Positions 1 through 8,638 are shown, numbered from the stretch's first letter. The stretch: 64,000 nucleotides of DNA from Scytolyngbya sp. HA4215-MV1 (GCA_019359045.1 JAHHIA010000002.1:631234-695233); one strand, 5' to 3'. The notes: generated from the sequence alone by a model not told the origin. Program-made: numbers and translations.

Positions 1-229
1 AGAATAAATCAATTACCGTGCCATCGGGGGTGACAAAGTTGGCAACTTTCCCCTCGGCTACCAGCGTTTTGAGCGTTGAAGGCACTTCTTCGCCCGTTAG
101 CTCATGCAACCCCAAAATCTGACCATAGAAGTGACGCGAAGCATTCAGATCAACAACATTGAACGCGATATGATGCACACGACGCAGAATACCGGGTGTT
201 AAGGCAAAGGTTGAAGTCGTCGATAGCAT
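1..229 (-). CDS. VOC (glyoxalase/dioxygenase superfamily) protein, N-terminal part only
   Basis: Only the first 76 residues lie in the window; the gene runs off the left edge. Reading the minus strand from the ATG at 229 gives MLSTTSTFALTPGILRRVHH followed by IAFNVVDLNASRHFYGQILG. The pattern RRVHHIAFNV..L..S..FY...LGL is the first beta-alpha-beta-beta-beta unit of vicinal oxygen chelate proteins, with a His in the first strand as potential metal ligand. Members include glyoxalase I and ring-cleaving dioxygenases, so the reaction cannot be assigned from this fragment. It is divergent from the permease gene that starts at 323. Confidence 0.75.
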   Translation of the reverse strand, partial: MLSTTSTFALTPGILRRVHHIAFNVVDLNASRHFYGQILGLHELTGEEVPSTLKTLVAEGKVANFVTPDGTVIDLF

Positions 230-322
230 AGCGCAAAGAGGAGGATGGTTGTGAATTGGGGGAATGAACTGATGATATTTGTCAGCGCATCCCAATCTTT
301 AATCTAAGCACTTCCCTCTAAA

Positions 323-1357
323 ATGGGAGGGCTCCTGAGCACAAAACGACTGGCAATGCCTCAATCTCTGGATCACGAAAGCTCGCCCTCACCGCTTACT
401 GCCAAACGACAAGCCAAGTTAGGTTTTTCTGGAGTGGGCAAATTGGTTTTGCCCCTGTTTATTTTGACCCTGGCGATCGTCACTGGGTTGATTGAGCCTC
501 GCTTCTGGTCGAATGAAAACCTGCTGAACTTGAGCCGTCAACTGGCTGCTTTGATGGTAATTTCCGTCGGACAAACCTTTGCGGTGATTAGTGGGGGATT
601 GGATTTGTCGATTACAGCGGCGCTGGCGCTGGGCGGTGTGTATGGTGTCCTGGTAATGAACAAACTGGGTCTGGTGGCAGGTGTACTGGCAATGCTGTTC
701 ACTGGGGTGGTGTTTGGCTTCGTCAATGGCTTGATTGTGACGCTGTTTCGGGTTTCCCCGTTTATTGTCACTCTGGGTACCGCTTCCATTGGTCGTGGGT
801 TGGCACTGATGGCGACGGGGGGCACTCCTATCTATGATGTGCCAGAAGCCTTTAGTAACTGTTTTGGTTACGGCTTTTTGTTGGGATTGCCTGCGCCTGC
901 ATTAATGGCGGGATTCACATTATTGGTTGGACATGTTTTGTTGCGTCATACGGTTTTTGGGCGCTATGTCTACGCGATCGGCTCCAATATCAGAGCTGCC
1001 TTCAACTCTGGCGTCGATGTGCAGTTGCAGATGTTGCTGATCTATACGCTGGCTGGTGCCACTGCTGGTATTGCGGCGATTGTCCTGACTGCCTGGGTCG
1101 AAGCAGCGCAACCTCTAGCAGCCTCTGGTTTAGAGCTGCAATCGATCGCTAGCGTGGTGGTCGGTGGCGTTGCCCTCACTGGTGGCACAGGCAACCTACT
1201 CAACACCTTCTACGGCGTGTTGATTTTGGGGATGCTTTCCAATTCCCTCAACATGATTGGAGTCTCTTCCTTCATGCAAACTCTGGTGATTGGCTTAGTG
1301 ATTGTGGTAGCTGTCGTGCTTGATCGGTTTCGCCAACGTCATAATTTCGATGGCTAA
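323..1357 (+). CDS. Sugar-type ABC transporter permease (RbsC/BPD_transp_2 family)
   Basis: A 344-residue, very hydrophobic protein with about 8-10 membrane segments. It looks like the RbsC/XylH/LsrC permease family: an N-terminal segment ending near IEPRFWSNENLLNLSRQLA, the family-typical GGLDLSITAALALGGV loop near residue 90, FIVTLGTASIGRGLAL near 147, and a C-terminal GGVALTGGTGN motif near 282. Such permeases work with a double-domain ATPase (RbsA type) and a periplasmic sugar-binding protein; neither is encoded next to it here. The start is uncertain: ATG at 323 or ATG at 356 (MPQSLDHESS) both fit, and no clear Shine-Dalgarno sequence decides. Its 3' end overlaps the convergent ATPase gene by 4 bases. 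Substrate unknown. Confidence 0.85.
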   Translation: MGGLLSTKRLAMPQSLDHESSPSPLTAKRQAKLGFSGVGKLVLPLFILTLAIVTGLIEPRFWSNENLLNLSRQLAALMVISVGQTFAVISGGLDLSITAALALGGVYGVLVMNKLGLVAGVLAMLFTGVVFGFVNGLIVTLFRVSPFIVTLGTASIGRGLALMATGGTPIYDVPEAFSNCFGYGFLLGLPAPALMAGFTLLVGHVLLRHTVFGRYVYAIGSNIRAAFNSGVDVQLQMLLIYTLAGATAGIAAIVLTAWVEAAQPLAASGLELQSIASVVVGGVALTGGTGNLLNTFYGVLILGMLSNSLNMIGVSSFMQTLVIGLVIVVAVVLDRFRQRHNFDG

Positions 1358-2145
1358 CACAACACTTCTTTTAAGCCAAAATTCCACTCTTGCGAATCCA
1401 GATCCAACTCCTGGCGCACGGTGTAGAGATACTGATCCACCACATCATTAGCAGAACCTTGCATTTTTAACTGTCCCCGATCGAGCCAAATCGCCTGATC
1501 ACATTCTTGTCGCACAAACTCCAGATCGTGCGAAACCAGCAGCACTGTGGTGTTTGAGTTCCAAAAACGCTCAATTCGCTGTTTGCACTTGCGCTTAAAG
1601 CTGGCATCTCCTACCGACAACACTTCATCCAGGATTAAAATATCGGGCTGGACATCGGTGGCGATCGCAAACCCCAATCGGGCAACCATACCCGACGAAA
1701 GCGATTTAACTGGAACCAAAGCATAATCCTCCAGCCCCGAAAATGCCAGAATTGAGGGGGTTCGACCTTGCATTTCTCGTCGCGAGAACCCCAACAAAAC
1801 ACCGTAGAGAATAATGTTATCCAGGACTGAAAGTTCAGGTTCAAATCCGGCTTCCAGCTCAATCAGAGGGGCAATTCTACCGCGCACTCGCACCTGACCG
1901 CTGGTGGGTTGCAAAATGCCACAAATCAGCTTCAACAGGGTTGACTTCCCGGCACCATTCGCGCCAATAATCCCTACTTTTCGACCCGACTCGATCGCCA
2001 GATCCAGCCGATCTAACACCAAATGCTTCGGAGGCTTATGATACTTACCCTCCAAAATGGACAAAATGGTTTTCTTCAGGTCGTAAGAGAACTCTTCTTG
2101 TGTCCGTCGCCACAGGGAAACCCGATCAAGGCAAATGGTTTGCAT
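1354..2145 (-). CDS. Polysaccharide-export ABC transporter ATP-binding protein (Wzt/TagH-like)
   Basis: This is the ATPase of an ABC-2 exporter for O-antigen, capsule or similar glycans. Motifs seen: Walker A GANGAGKST, signature LSSGMVARLGFAIA, Walker B DILILDEVLSVGD and an H-loop LVSHDLEFV. At 263 residues it lacks the C-terminal carbohydrate-recognition domain of long Wzt proteins. The open frame extends upstream to 2193, but I chose the ATG at 2145 because it makes a TAATG stop-start overlap with the upstream permease gene and gives the normal family N-terminus MQTICLDRVSLWRR. The pair is clearly one translationally coupled operon. No glycosyltransferases are nearby, so the exported glycan is unknown. 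Confidence 0.9.
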   Translation of the reverse strand: MQTICLDRVSLWRRTQEEFSYDLKKTILSILEGKYHKPPKHLVLDRLDLAIESGRKVGIIGANGAGKSTLLKLICGILQPTSGQVRVRGRIAPLIELEAGFEPELSVLDNIILYGVLLGFSRREMQGRTPSILAFSGLEDYALVPVKSLSSGMVARLGFAIATDVQPDILILDEVLSVGDASFKRKCKQRIERFWNSNTTVLLVSHDLEFVRQECDQAIWLDRGQLKMQGSANDVVDQYLYTVRQELDLDSQEWNFGLKEVLC

Positions 2146-2963
2146 TACAACAAATCCATAAACTGGTGATGCCACCGCTTGAAACATATCCATCCTACCA
2201 CCAAGGTCAGCGCTCCACTGAGCAGGGCGTGTCCAATGAGACTGTAATCGGGTGCGTGCCCCGAAATCGCAATTTGCCGCAGACTGGCAATAATGCTGGA
2301 CAGCGGATTGAACACCAAAATTGCCCTTACATTTGCCGGGACAATTTCCTGAGGATAAAAGATGGGGCTACTAATCAGCAGGAGAAACAAAACTAATTCA
2401 TAGAAATAGCTTAAATCTCGAAAGAATACAAATAGGGCACTGACCAGTAGCCCCACCCCAGATGCAACCAGGATCAACGCCAGTAGGGGCAAGAACAATA
2501 CCACCACATTTGTCAGGCTATGGGAAATCAGTAAGGTCATCATCATCAGCAACGGCAACGCCCCCACGGCAAATTGGAAGACATTTGCTGCAATCATAGA
2601 AACAGGGAAGATGCTGACTGGCAACCGGATCTTATTCATTAGCGACCCATTCAGGACAATGCTGGTGAGTGCCTGGGTGGTGGATGAAGAGAAAAAGTTG
2701 AGCACTGCCAGCCCAGAAAAAGCCCCCAACATATATCGCACGATGGAATTGTCATAATAGGAGGCAAACGCAGTGCCAAAAATCAGCGTATAAACGCTGG
2801 TCATAATTAGGGGATTGAGCAGTGACCAATACACTCCCAGTAAAGAACCGCGATACCGCACTTTCAGGTTTCGGCTCACTAATACATACAGCACTTCTCG
2901 ATACCGCATGAATGAGTTTTGAGCGCCGAGATCCCAGAAGTCTCTCCCTTCACTTTGATACAC
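2145..2963 (-). CDS. Polysaccharide-export ABC-2 type permease (Wzm/TagG-like)
   Basis: A 272-residue inner-membrane permease with about six membrane segments. The N-terminal stretch FMRYREVLYVLVSRNLKVRY followed by RGSLLGVYWSLLNPL is the hallmark of ABC-2 permeases of the Wzm/TagG/KpsM group (amphipathic interface helix, then the first membrane helix). It should form the channel for lipid-linked glycan export together with the ATPase encoded immediately downstream, whose start codon overlaps this stop codon (TAATG). It is divergent from proA, whose start lies only about 45-85 bases away, so both promoters must lie in that short spacer or overlap the coding sequences. Confidence 0.9.
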   Translation of the reverse strand: MYQSEGRDFWDLGAQNSFMRYREVLYVLVSRNLKVRYRGSLLGVYWSLLNPLIMTSVYTLIFGTAFASYYDNSIVRYMLGAFSGLAVLNFFSSSTTQALTSIVLNGSLMNKIRLPVSIFPVSMIAANVFQFAVGALPLLMMMTLLISHSLTNVVVLFLPLLALILVASGVGLLVSALFVFFRDLSYFYELVLFLLLISSPIFYPQEIVPANVRAILVFNPLSSIIASLRQIAISGHAPDYSLIGHALLSGALTLVVGWICFKRWHHQFMDLL

Positions 2964-3008
2964 AAATACACCCTTAAAATCTGAGAGATTACCATAGATT
3001 TCAGGTGT

Positions 3009-4382
3009 TTGTCTCCCTACAGCACGACTATTTTTCCCTCAACGACTATGACAGCTTCATCCATTCCGACCTCTTCTCCTCTAGCGGCCGAGTCCTCCTC
3101 GGCGTCTTTAATTACAACGGCGCAAAAAACTCGGGCTGCGGCTCGGCAACTGGCAAGTTTGCCCACTGATGCCAAAAATCGGGCACTGGAAGCGATCGCC
3201 CAAGCCCTGGAAGCCTCTGCTCCCGAAATTTTGGCGGCAAATGCTGCCGATCGCGAAGCCGCGCAACAAGCCGGCATTGCCCCTGCGTTGGATGCCCGGC
3301 TGAAGTTGGATGCGGACAAGCTGAAGGGGGCGATCGCCGGGGTACGGGATGTGATTCGGCTGGCAGATCCTGTAGGGGCGGTACAGATCCATCGCCAACT
3401 GGACGAAGGATTGGTACTCAAGCGGGTCACCTGTCCACTGGGCGTTTTAGGAATTATTTTTGAAGCCCGTCCCGATGCGGTGGTGCAGATTTCTTCGCTG
3501 GCGATTAAGTCGGGCAATGGGGTGATTTTGAAAGGCGGACGGGAAGCGGTGCGATCGTGCGAGGCATTAGTGAAGGCAATTCACCAAGGGCTAGTGCAAT
3601 CTGAGGTCGATCCGTCAGTGGTGCAACTGCTGACCACGCGGGAAGAAACCCTGGCGTTGCTGAAGCTCGATCAGTATGTCGATCTGATTATTCCCAGAGG
3701 CTCCAATTCCTTTGTCCGCTTTGTGCAGGAGAATACACGCATTCCGGTGTTGGGTCATGCCGATGGCATTTGCCACCTTTATGTCGATCGCGCTGCTGAC
3801 ATTTCGCAGGCAGTGAAGATCGCGGTGGATGCCAAAACCCAGTATCCCGCTGCCTGTAACGCGATCGAAACCTTGCTGGTGCATCAGGCGATCGCGTCGG
3901 AGTTTTTGCTGGAAGCGGTGACGGCGCTGCAAGCTCAGGGGGTGGCGTTGCGCGGGGACGATCTCACCCTGGAGATTCTCAATATCCCACCCGCCACCGA
4001 GGCAGATTGGAGCACAGAATATTCAGATTTGACCCTGGCGATCAAGATTGTGGATTCAACAGAGGCAGCGATCACCCACATCAATACCTATGGGTCGCGG
4101 CATACCGAGGCGATCGTGACGGAAGATGCTCAAACGGCGCGTCAATTTATGGCAGAGGTAGATGCGGCGGGCGTATTTCACAATTGCTCGACCCGCTTTG
4201 CCGATGGCTTCCGCTATGGCTTGGGGGCGGAGGTGGGCATCAGTACGCAAAAGATGCCGCCACGCGGTCCGGTGGGGTTGGAGGGGTTGGTGACGTATAA
4301 GTATGAACTGGTGGGGGATGGGCATGTTGCCGCGACCTATGCTGGCAAAGATGCCAAACCCTTTCAACATCGAGATTTGTAA
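3009..4382 (+). CDS. proA: Gamma-glutamyl phosphate reductase
   Basis: Catalyses NADPH-dependent reduction of gamma-glutamyl phosphate to glutamate-5-semialdehyde, the second step of proline synthesis. The protein has the ProA hallmarks: [17 protein letters not shown], a [13 protein letters not shown] nucleotide-binding stretch, [15 protein letters not shown], the catalytic-cysteine region [16 protein letters not shown], and the C-terminal [20 protein letters not shown]. The reading frame gives 457 residues, longer than the usual 415-430. The extra length is a Ser/Thr/Ala-rich N-terminus, so translation may instead begin at the ATG at 3048 ([10 protein letters not shown]). proB is not adjacent. 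A second proA may exist elsewhere, as in many cyanobacteria, which this window cannot show. Confidence 0.95.
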   Translation: MSPYSTTIFPSTTMTASSIPTSSPLAAESSSASLITTAQKTRAAARQLASLPTDAKNRALEAIAQALEASAPEILAANAADREAAQQAGIAPALDARLKLDADKLKGAIAGVRDVIRLADPVGAVQIHRQLDEGLVLKRVTCPLGVLGIIFEARPDAVVQISSLAIKSGNGVILKGGREAVRSCEALVKAIHQGLVQSEVDPSVVQLLTTREETLALLKLDQYVDLIIPRGSNSFVRFVQENTRIPVLGHADGICHLYVDRAADISQAVKIAVDAKTQYPAACNAIETLLVHQAIASEFLLEAVTALQAQGVALRGDDLTLEILNIPPATEADWSTEYSDLTLAIKIVDSTEAAITHINTYGSRHTEAIVTEDAQTARQFMAEVDAAGVFHNCSTRFADGFRYGLGAEVGISTQKMPPRGPVGLEGLVTYKYELVGDGHVAATYAGKDAKPFQHRDL

Positions 4383-4450
4383 TTCGTTGGCGAGGCGCTT
4401 CGGTATGATGAGAGGGAAAATTCTCAGCCCTCTGGCATTTCCTTTCTGGT

Positions 4451-5740
4451 ATGGAGACCGATCGCCTCGACCGTTTGACGCAAGCCTACCGCAACCTGGA
4501 GCTTTTTCCGCTAATCGAACCTGCCCAGATCAAGGCGTTTCGAGTGGAGTATGGCAAGCGCACGCTGGCAAAACTGAAGCAAGAAATCCAGGTCTCCCAG
4601 CCCGATAGCAAGCTGATTTTTACGGGACATCGAGGCTGCGGCAAATCGACGCTACTGGCGCAGTTTGCCCAGGATATGCGAGAGCGTAAGCTGTTTGTGG
4701 TGTTTTTCTCCATTGCCGACACCGTAGAAATGTCGGATGTAAACCATGTCAATATTTTGTATGCGATCGCCTTGCAACTCCTCAGCCAAGCCACTCGGCT
4801 TCAGGTGCCCATTCAGGAGGCGACGAAACAGGCATTGCTGACCTGGTTTACCCAAACCAAAAGCCAGATCTATTCTGACCAACTCAAAGCAGAATATTCA
4901 GCCGGGGTAGACCTGTTTAAGCTGCTGACCGGCAAGCTGCAAAAAGAAGATACGTTCCGCGAAGAAATTAAAATTACTTACGAGCGGCGGGTTTCCGAAC
5001 TCTCCAGAAAAATTGACGAAATTGCCGCCGCCATTCAAATTGCCACCAAAAAAGAAGTGCTGGTGGTGATTGATGATTTGGATAAGTTGGATCTGTCGGT
5101 GGTGGAATCGATTTATCGCGACAACATCAATGCCCTGACCTCGCCCAACATCCGCATCGTCTACACCATTCCGATTTCGGTGGTGCGCGAACTGAGACTG
5201 CTGGCAACGCTGGAATCGGCGGTTAGCCAAATTATTTTGCTGTCTGTGACGAAGTTTTATCCCCAAGAAGTGGCACACCAGGCTGAGGCGGAACCGATCG
5301 CCGCAAATGTCGAGATGCTCTTATCAGTTTTGCAAAGGCGGATTCCGTCCGACCTGGCAGCGCCGGAGATTTTGCGGCAAATGGTGTTGCTGAGTGGGGG
5401 CGTGTTGCGGGAACTGGTGCGACTGGGACGAGAATGTTGTCGGGAATGTATGTTGGCGCTGGAAGACAATCCAGCAGCGACGATCGATGCCAACATTCTG
5501 GCAAGGGCAGTAAAGAATTTGCGGCATCAGTTTGACCGCAGTTTGGGCAGCCAACTTTATGACCTGCTGGTGACGGTCTACCAAAACTTCACGCCGCCCG
5601 ATGCCCGCAGTGCCGAGTTTTTGGAACTGTTGCATGGCTTGTATGTGTTGGAGTATGAAAATGATGATCTGTGGTATGACTTGCATCCGCTGATTACGGA
5701 TCTGTTACGTCGTAAACATCTGTTGCCTGCGGTCGCGTAA
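4451..5740 (+). CDS. P-loop ATPase, AAA/STAND-like, unknown role
   Basis: A soluble protein of 429 residues. A Walker A motif GHRGCGKSTLL lies near residue 58, a candidate Walker B VLVVIDDLDKLDL near 205, and a possible sensor region IRIVYTIPISVV near 233. A predicted coiled-coil-like stretch (ERRVSELSRKIDEIAAAIQ) precedes Walker B. The C-terminal part looks helical, as in winged-helix extensions of STAND/KAP-type ATPases, and ends near YDLHPLITDLLRRKH. No enzymatic or DNA-binding domain is visible. It is followed, after a repeat-filled gap, by a TPR membrane protein on the same strand. I recall such ATPase/TPR pairs in cyanobacterial genomes but cannot verify that here. Function unassigned; a signalling or defence ATPase is possible. 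Confidence 0.7.
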   Translation: METDRLDRLTQAYRNLELFPLIEPAQIKAFRVEYGKRTLAKLKQEIQVSQPDSKLIFTGHRGCGKSTLLAQFAQDMRERKLFVVFFSIADTVEMSDVNHVNILYAIALQLLSQATRLQVPIQEATKQALLTWFTQTKSQIYSDQLKAEYSAGVDLFKLLTGKLQKEDTFREEIKITYERRVSELSRKIDEIAAAIQIATKKEVLVVIDDLDKLDLSVVESIYRDNINALTSPNIRIVYTIPISVVRELRLLATLESAVSQIILLSVTKFYPQEVAHQAEAEPIAANVEMLLSVLQRRIPSDLAAPEILRQMVLLSGGVLRELVRLGRECCRECMLALEDNPAATIDANILARAVKNLRHQFDRSLGSQLYDLLVTVYQNFTPPDARSAEFLELLHGLYVLEYENDDLWYDLHPLITDLLRRKHLLPAVA

Positions 5741-5823
5741 ACAGCTTTCCAGCGATAGTTTGGAAAAAGTTTTACAGTGATGCAAAATGCTTGGCGATCG
5801 TCCTTTACTCTCTTGCCAAAGGT

Positions 5824-5957
5824 TACGGTGTCCACATCCTCTCAGATTCAAGGCGAAACCGCTGGAGATCCCCCCACCCCCCTTAATAAACTACGGTGTA
5901 CACACAAATCTCAGATTCAAGGCGAGACTCCTGGAGATCCCCCCAACCCCCCTTAAA
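5824..5957. repeat. Tandem pair of 68-bp intergenic repeat units
   Basis: Two imperfect direct copies begin with TACGGTGT at 5824 and 5892. Each carries CTCAGATTCAAGGCGA, CTGGAGATCCCCCCA and a C-rich end leading to CCTTA. They fill the start of the 579-bp space between the ATPase and TPR genes. The end of the second copy runs into the MITE-like element that follows. A related inverted sequence (GTGTGTACACGGTAG) appears at 6196-6210. I see no coding capacity worth calling. Confidence 0.75.
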
Positions 5958-6095
5958 AAGGGTAGGGCTGATTCTTTAGAAAAAGATTAATTCTTGAACC
6001 CCTATTCTGCTGTAAACCACTGAAATGGTTTTAACGGAAGAATGAGGCTTTTAAGGAATGTCTCTCGCAAGAGAATCAACCCTACCTTAAAAAGG
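5951..6095. mobile_element. MITE-like element with about 19-bp terminal inverted repeats
   Basis: The left end (AGGGTAGGGCTGATTCTTT, 5959-5977) is nearly the reverse complement of the right end (AAGAGAATCAACCCTACCTT, 6069-6088). Both ends are bordered by the same 11-mer CCTTAAAAAGG (5951-5961 and 6085-6095), which could be a target duplication or part of the ends. The inside is about 90 bp, non-coding and AT-richer. This is the form of a non-autonomous miniature transposable element; no matching transposase is in the window. Confidence 0.5.
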
Positions 6096-6272
6096 GGGGC
6101 TTCAGATTTCAAAGTCCCCCTTTTTTCTAGCGCAGCGGCGCGCCAGCGCGGGGATTTAGGGGGATCAACCCACTCAATGACATCACTGATTACTTGTGTG
6201 TACACGGTAGCCTTAATAGGGGGAGCTTCAGACTTCAAAGTCCCCCTTTTGAAGGGGGATTTAGGGGGATCG
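6085..6272. repeat. Two copies of a G-rich GGGGGATTTAGGGGGATC intergenic repeat
   Basis: Copy one spans about 6085-6166 and copy two about 6211-6272. Shared parts are CTTCAGA(T/C)TTCAAAGTCCCCC and GGGGATTTAGGGGGATC. The first copy is interrupted by a GC-rich insert containing GGCGCGCC. The reverse complement matches the repeat at 31340-31413, so it is a dispersed family. These sequences fold as hairpins (CCCCCTTTTGAAGGGGG). The longest open frame of the TPR gene would start inside this repeat, which is why a downstream start was preferred. Confidence 0.8.
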
Positions 6273-6319
6273 TGCTTGTGGCGATGCACGACAAGATCTT
6301 TAAAATATCCCCGAAAACC

Positions 6320-8356
6320 ATGTCCAATCTGCCGCCGCTCTCAGAACTAGAAGCCCTCAACCAACGCGAGTTGCGGAAACTGGTGCTGTCGGTGCGCGCC
6401 AGCAGCCAACGGCTCGATTTGTTGCTTGCCATCTGCGACGATCGCAACCTGCAAATGCAACTGATCGAAGCCTACGAAACCCAACTGCGGCAAGCAGGCT
6501 TTACGCCCTATCGGGCACTGCTGAGCAACCAACAACCCAGCCTCAAAACCACCCTCACCAACCTGGTGGCTCAGAAGCCCCACATGCAAACGGACGATCG
6601 CATCATTGTCACCATCCTGGGAGCCACCGAACTGCTGGGTGTGCGCCTCACCACCGACACGTCTGAACAAGAGCAATTTTTCTTTTCGTTGCAATGGACA
6701 AGGGAGAGCCTGCGCGAGTTTCAGTTTCCGATTGTTTTGTGGTTGACCGATCGCATTGCCACCGAGCTATCCAAAAAAGCCCCCGATTTTTGGAGTTGGC
6801 GCAGTGGTGTGTTTGAGTTTGTTGCCCTGTCCCAGCACCCCTTGATCTCCACCGATCTGAGCACAACTCGCCCCTCTGACCCAGCCCAGACAGAACCCCC
6901 CGCCGACCCCCGCACCCCCGCCGACTGGCAAGCCCAAATCACCGAGTTGGAGCAACAAAACCCCAAATCCCCTTTGCTGGTGACGCTCTACAACAATCTG
7001 GGGGATGCATATCGATGGCAATATGCCTATGAGCCAGCCTTGCAAGCCTATGAACAAGCCTTGACGCTGGCAAAAAACCAGAAGAATCAGGAAGGCGAGG
7101 CAAATTCGCTCCTGAACCTGGGCATCGCCATGAATGGCTGTAGTCGTTACCGAAAAGCCATTGAGTTTTGTCAACGGTCTTTAGAAATCTATCGCGAAAT
7201 TGGCGATCGTCGTGGAGAATCTAGTTCTCTGAACAATTTGGGCAATGCCTACTATTCTCTAGGGCAATACCAACGGGCGATCGAGTACTACGAGCAATCC
7301 CTGGAGATCGATCGCGAAATTGGCAATCGTGCTGGTGAAGCCATTTCTTTAGGCAATTTGGGAATTGCCTACGATTTTCTAGGGCAATACCAACGGGCGA
7401 TCGATTACCACGAGCAATCTCTGGCGATTAAGCGCGAAATTGGAAATCGTTTTGGGGAAGCTACGTCTCTAAACAGTTTAGGCTATGCCTACGAATCTCT
7501 AGGGCAATACCAACGGGCGATCGAGTACCACGAACAAGGCTTGGTAATTGAACGCGAAATTGGCAATCGTTCCGGTGAAGCTAGTCCTCTGATTGGTTTG
7601 GGCAAGGTCTACGATTCTTTAGGGCAATACCAACGCGCGATTAAATACTACGAGCAATCCTTAGTGATCGAACGCGAAATTGGAAATCGTTTTGGAGAAG
7701 CCACGTCTCTAAACAGTTTAGGCTATGCCTACGAATCTCTAGGGCAATACCAACGCGCGATTGAGTACCACGAACAAGGCTTAGTAATTGAACGCGAAAT
7801 TGGCAATCGTTCCGGTGAAGCTAATTCCCTGATTGGTTTGGGTAACGCTTACCAATCTTTAGGGCAATACCAACGCGCGATCGAGTATCAGGAGCAATCT
7901 CTGGCGATCAAACGCGAAATTGGCGATCGCTCTGGTGAAGCTATTGCTCTGGGCAATTTGGGCTATGCCTATAATTCTCTAGGGCAATACCAGCAGGCGA
8001 TCGAGTATTACGAACAATCCTTAGCGATCAAACACAAAATTGGTGAGCGTCACGGTGAAGCAAATGCTTTATTCAACCTGGCATTAGCGCTGGGTAAGGT
8101 CGATCGGCACTTTGAAGGCATCTCATGTCTCCAGCAAGCACTAGCCATCTACCAAACTCTGCAACTCGATCATGAGGTCGAAAACTGTAAAAAAGGAATT
8201 GCGACTTATCATCAAATCATTGCCGTGGAGCGTCGTCGTGCGCCCGCGATTGGGGACGATGCACCCCAGCAGCGTTCCCGCCAACTTCCGCCTTTTTGGT
8301 TCTGGGTGGCAGTGGGCTTGGCTGGGGCGCTACTCATCTGGTGGCTCATGCAATAG
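6320..8356 (+). CDS. TPR-repeat protein with C-terminal membrane anchor
   Basis: With the ATG at 6320 the product has 678 residues; an ATG at 6284 is also possible, and the open frame continues upstream into a repeat element that is unlikely to be coding. The first ~200 residues are a globular domain with RIIVTILGATELLGVRL and a later FPIVLWLTDRIATELSKKAP / DFWSWRSGVFEF segment, a pattern I recall from cyanobacterial TPR/STAND proteins. Then come about ten TPR units of 40 residues, seven of which carry LGQYQ(R/Q)AI at an exact 120-bp DNA period from 7261 to 7981. The last 20 residues form a membrane helix (FWFWVAVGLAGALLIWWLMQ). Probably a scaffold; possible partner of the ATPase at 4451. Confidence 0.8.
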   Translation: MSNLPPLSELEALNQRELRKLVLSVRASSQRLDLLLAICDDRNLQMQLIEAYETQLRQAGFTPYRALLSNQQPSLKTTLTNLVAQKPHMQTDDRIIVTILGATELLGVRLTTDTSEQEQFFFSLQWTRESLREFQFPIVLWLTDRIATELSKKAPDFWSWRSGVFEFVALSQHPLISTDLSTTRPSDPAQTEPPADPRTPADWQAQITELEQQNPKSPLLVTLYNNLGDAYRWQYAYEPALQAYEQALTLAKNQKNQEGEANSLLNLGIAMNGCSRYRKAIEFCQRSLEIYREIGDRRGESSSLNNLGNAYYSLGQYQRAIEYYEQSLEIDREIGNRAGEAISLGNLGIAYDFLGQYQRAIDYHEQSLAIKREIGNRFGEATSLNSLGYAYESLGQYQRAIEYHEQGLVIEREIGNRSGEASPLIGLGKVYDSLGQYQRAIKYYEQSLVIEREIGNRFGEATSLNSLGYAYESLGQYQRAIEYHEQGLVIEREIGNRSGEANSLIGLGNAYQSLGQYQRAIEYQEQSLAIKREIGDRSGEAIALGNLGYAYNSLGQYQQAIEYYEQSLAIKHKIGERHGEANALFNLALALGKVDRHFEGISCLQQALAIYQTLQLDHEVENCKKGIATYHQIIAVERRRAPAIGDDAPQQRSRQLPPFWFWVAVGLAGALLIWWLMQ

Positions 8357-8398
8357 CTTCACTTGGCTTATGATGGATGCACGACATCCATTTCATCA

Positions 8399-8638
8399 AT
8401 GAGCCAGGTTGCCATGTCATCCCTAGCACATGTGGTTCACCGCGATCCCGATATATTAGGGGGCACCCCCGTTTTTATCGGTACCCGTGTGCCTGTAAAA
8501 ACCTTGCTTGATTATCTTGAGGCAGGCGAATCACTCGGTGAATTCTTAGACCATTTCCCCAGTGTGAGTCATGAACAAGCGATCGCAGCCCTTGAATTAG
8601 CAAAAGAAATGCTGACCACCGATGCGAATCTTGCTTGA
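8399..8638 (+). CDS. DUF433 antitoxin
   Basis: A 79-residue protein with the DUF433 signature: HRDPDILGGTPVFIGTRVPV then LLDYLEAGESLGEFLDHFPS, a small winged helix-turn-helix-like fold. DUF433 proteins are commonly paired with PIN-like DUF5615 toxins, and here the downstream DUF5615 gene overlaps this one by 17 bases. ATG codons at 8363, 8399 and 8414 are in frame; homology to the family starts near the last two, and 8399 was chosen. Likely role: neutralises the toxin and represses the operon (inferred from family). Confidence 0.85.
   Translation: MSQVAMSSLAHVVHRDPDILGGTPVFIGTRVPVKTLLDYLEAGESLGEFLDHFPSVSHEQAIAALELAKEMLTTDANLA

Noticed and set aside
1837..1860. GGTTCAAATCC, a T-loop-like sequence of tRNAs
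   Set aside because: It is inside the Wzt coding sequence and no cloverleaf can be drawn around it. No tRNA was found anywhere in the window.
3017..3517. 166-codon minus-strand frame
   Set aside because: Antisense of proA; Ala/Ser-rich by reading GC-rich codons backwards.
5787..5990. 67-codon frame with two similar halves
   Set aside because: It is a translation of the tandem 68-bp intergenic repeat.
6194..6319. Upstream extension of the TPR gene
   Set aside because: The extra codons lie within a dispersed G-rich repeat, so a start at 6284 or 6320 is more credible.
7140..8060. Evenly spaced repeats that could suggest a CRISPR array
   Set aside because: The 120-bp units are fully coding TPRs without unique spacers.
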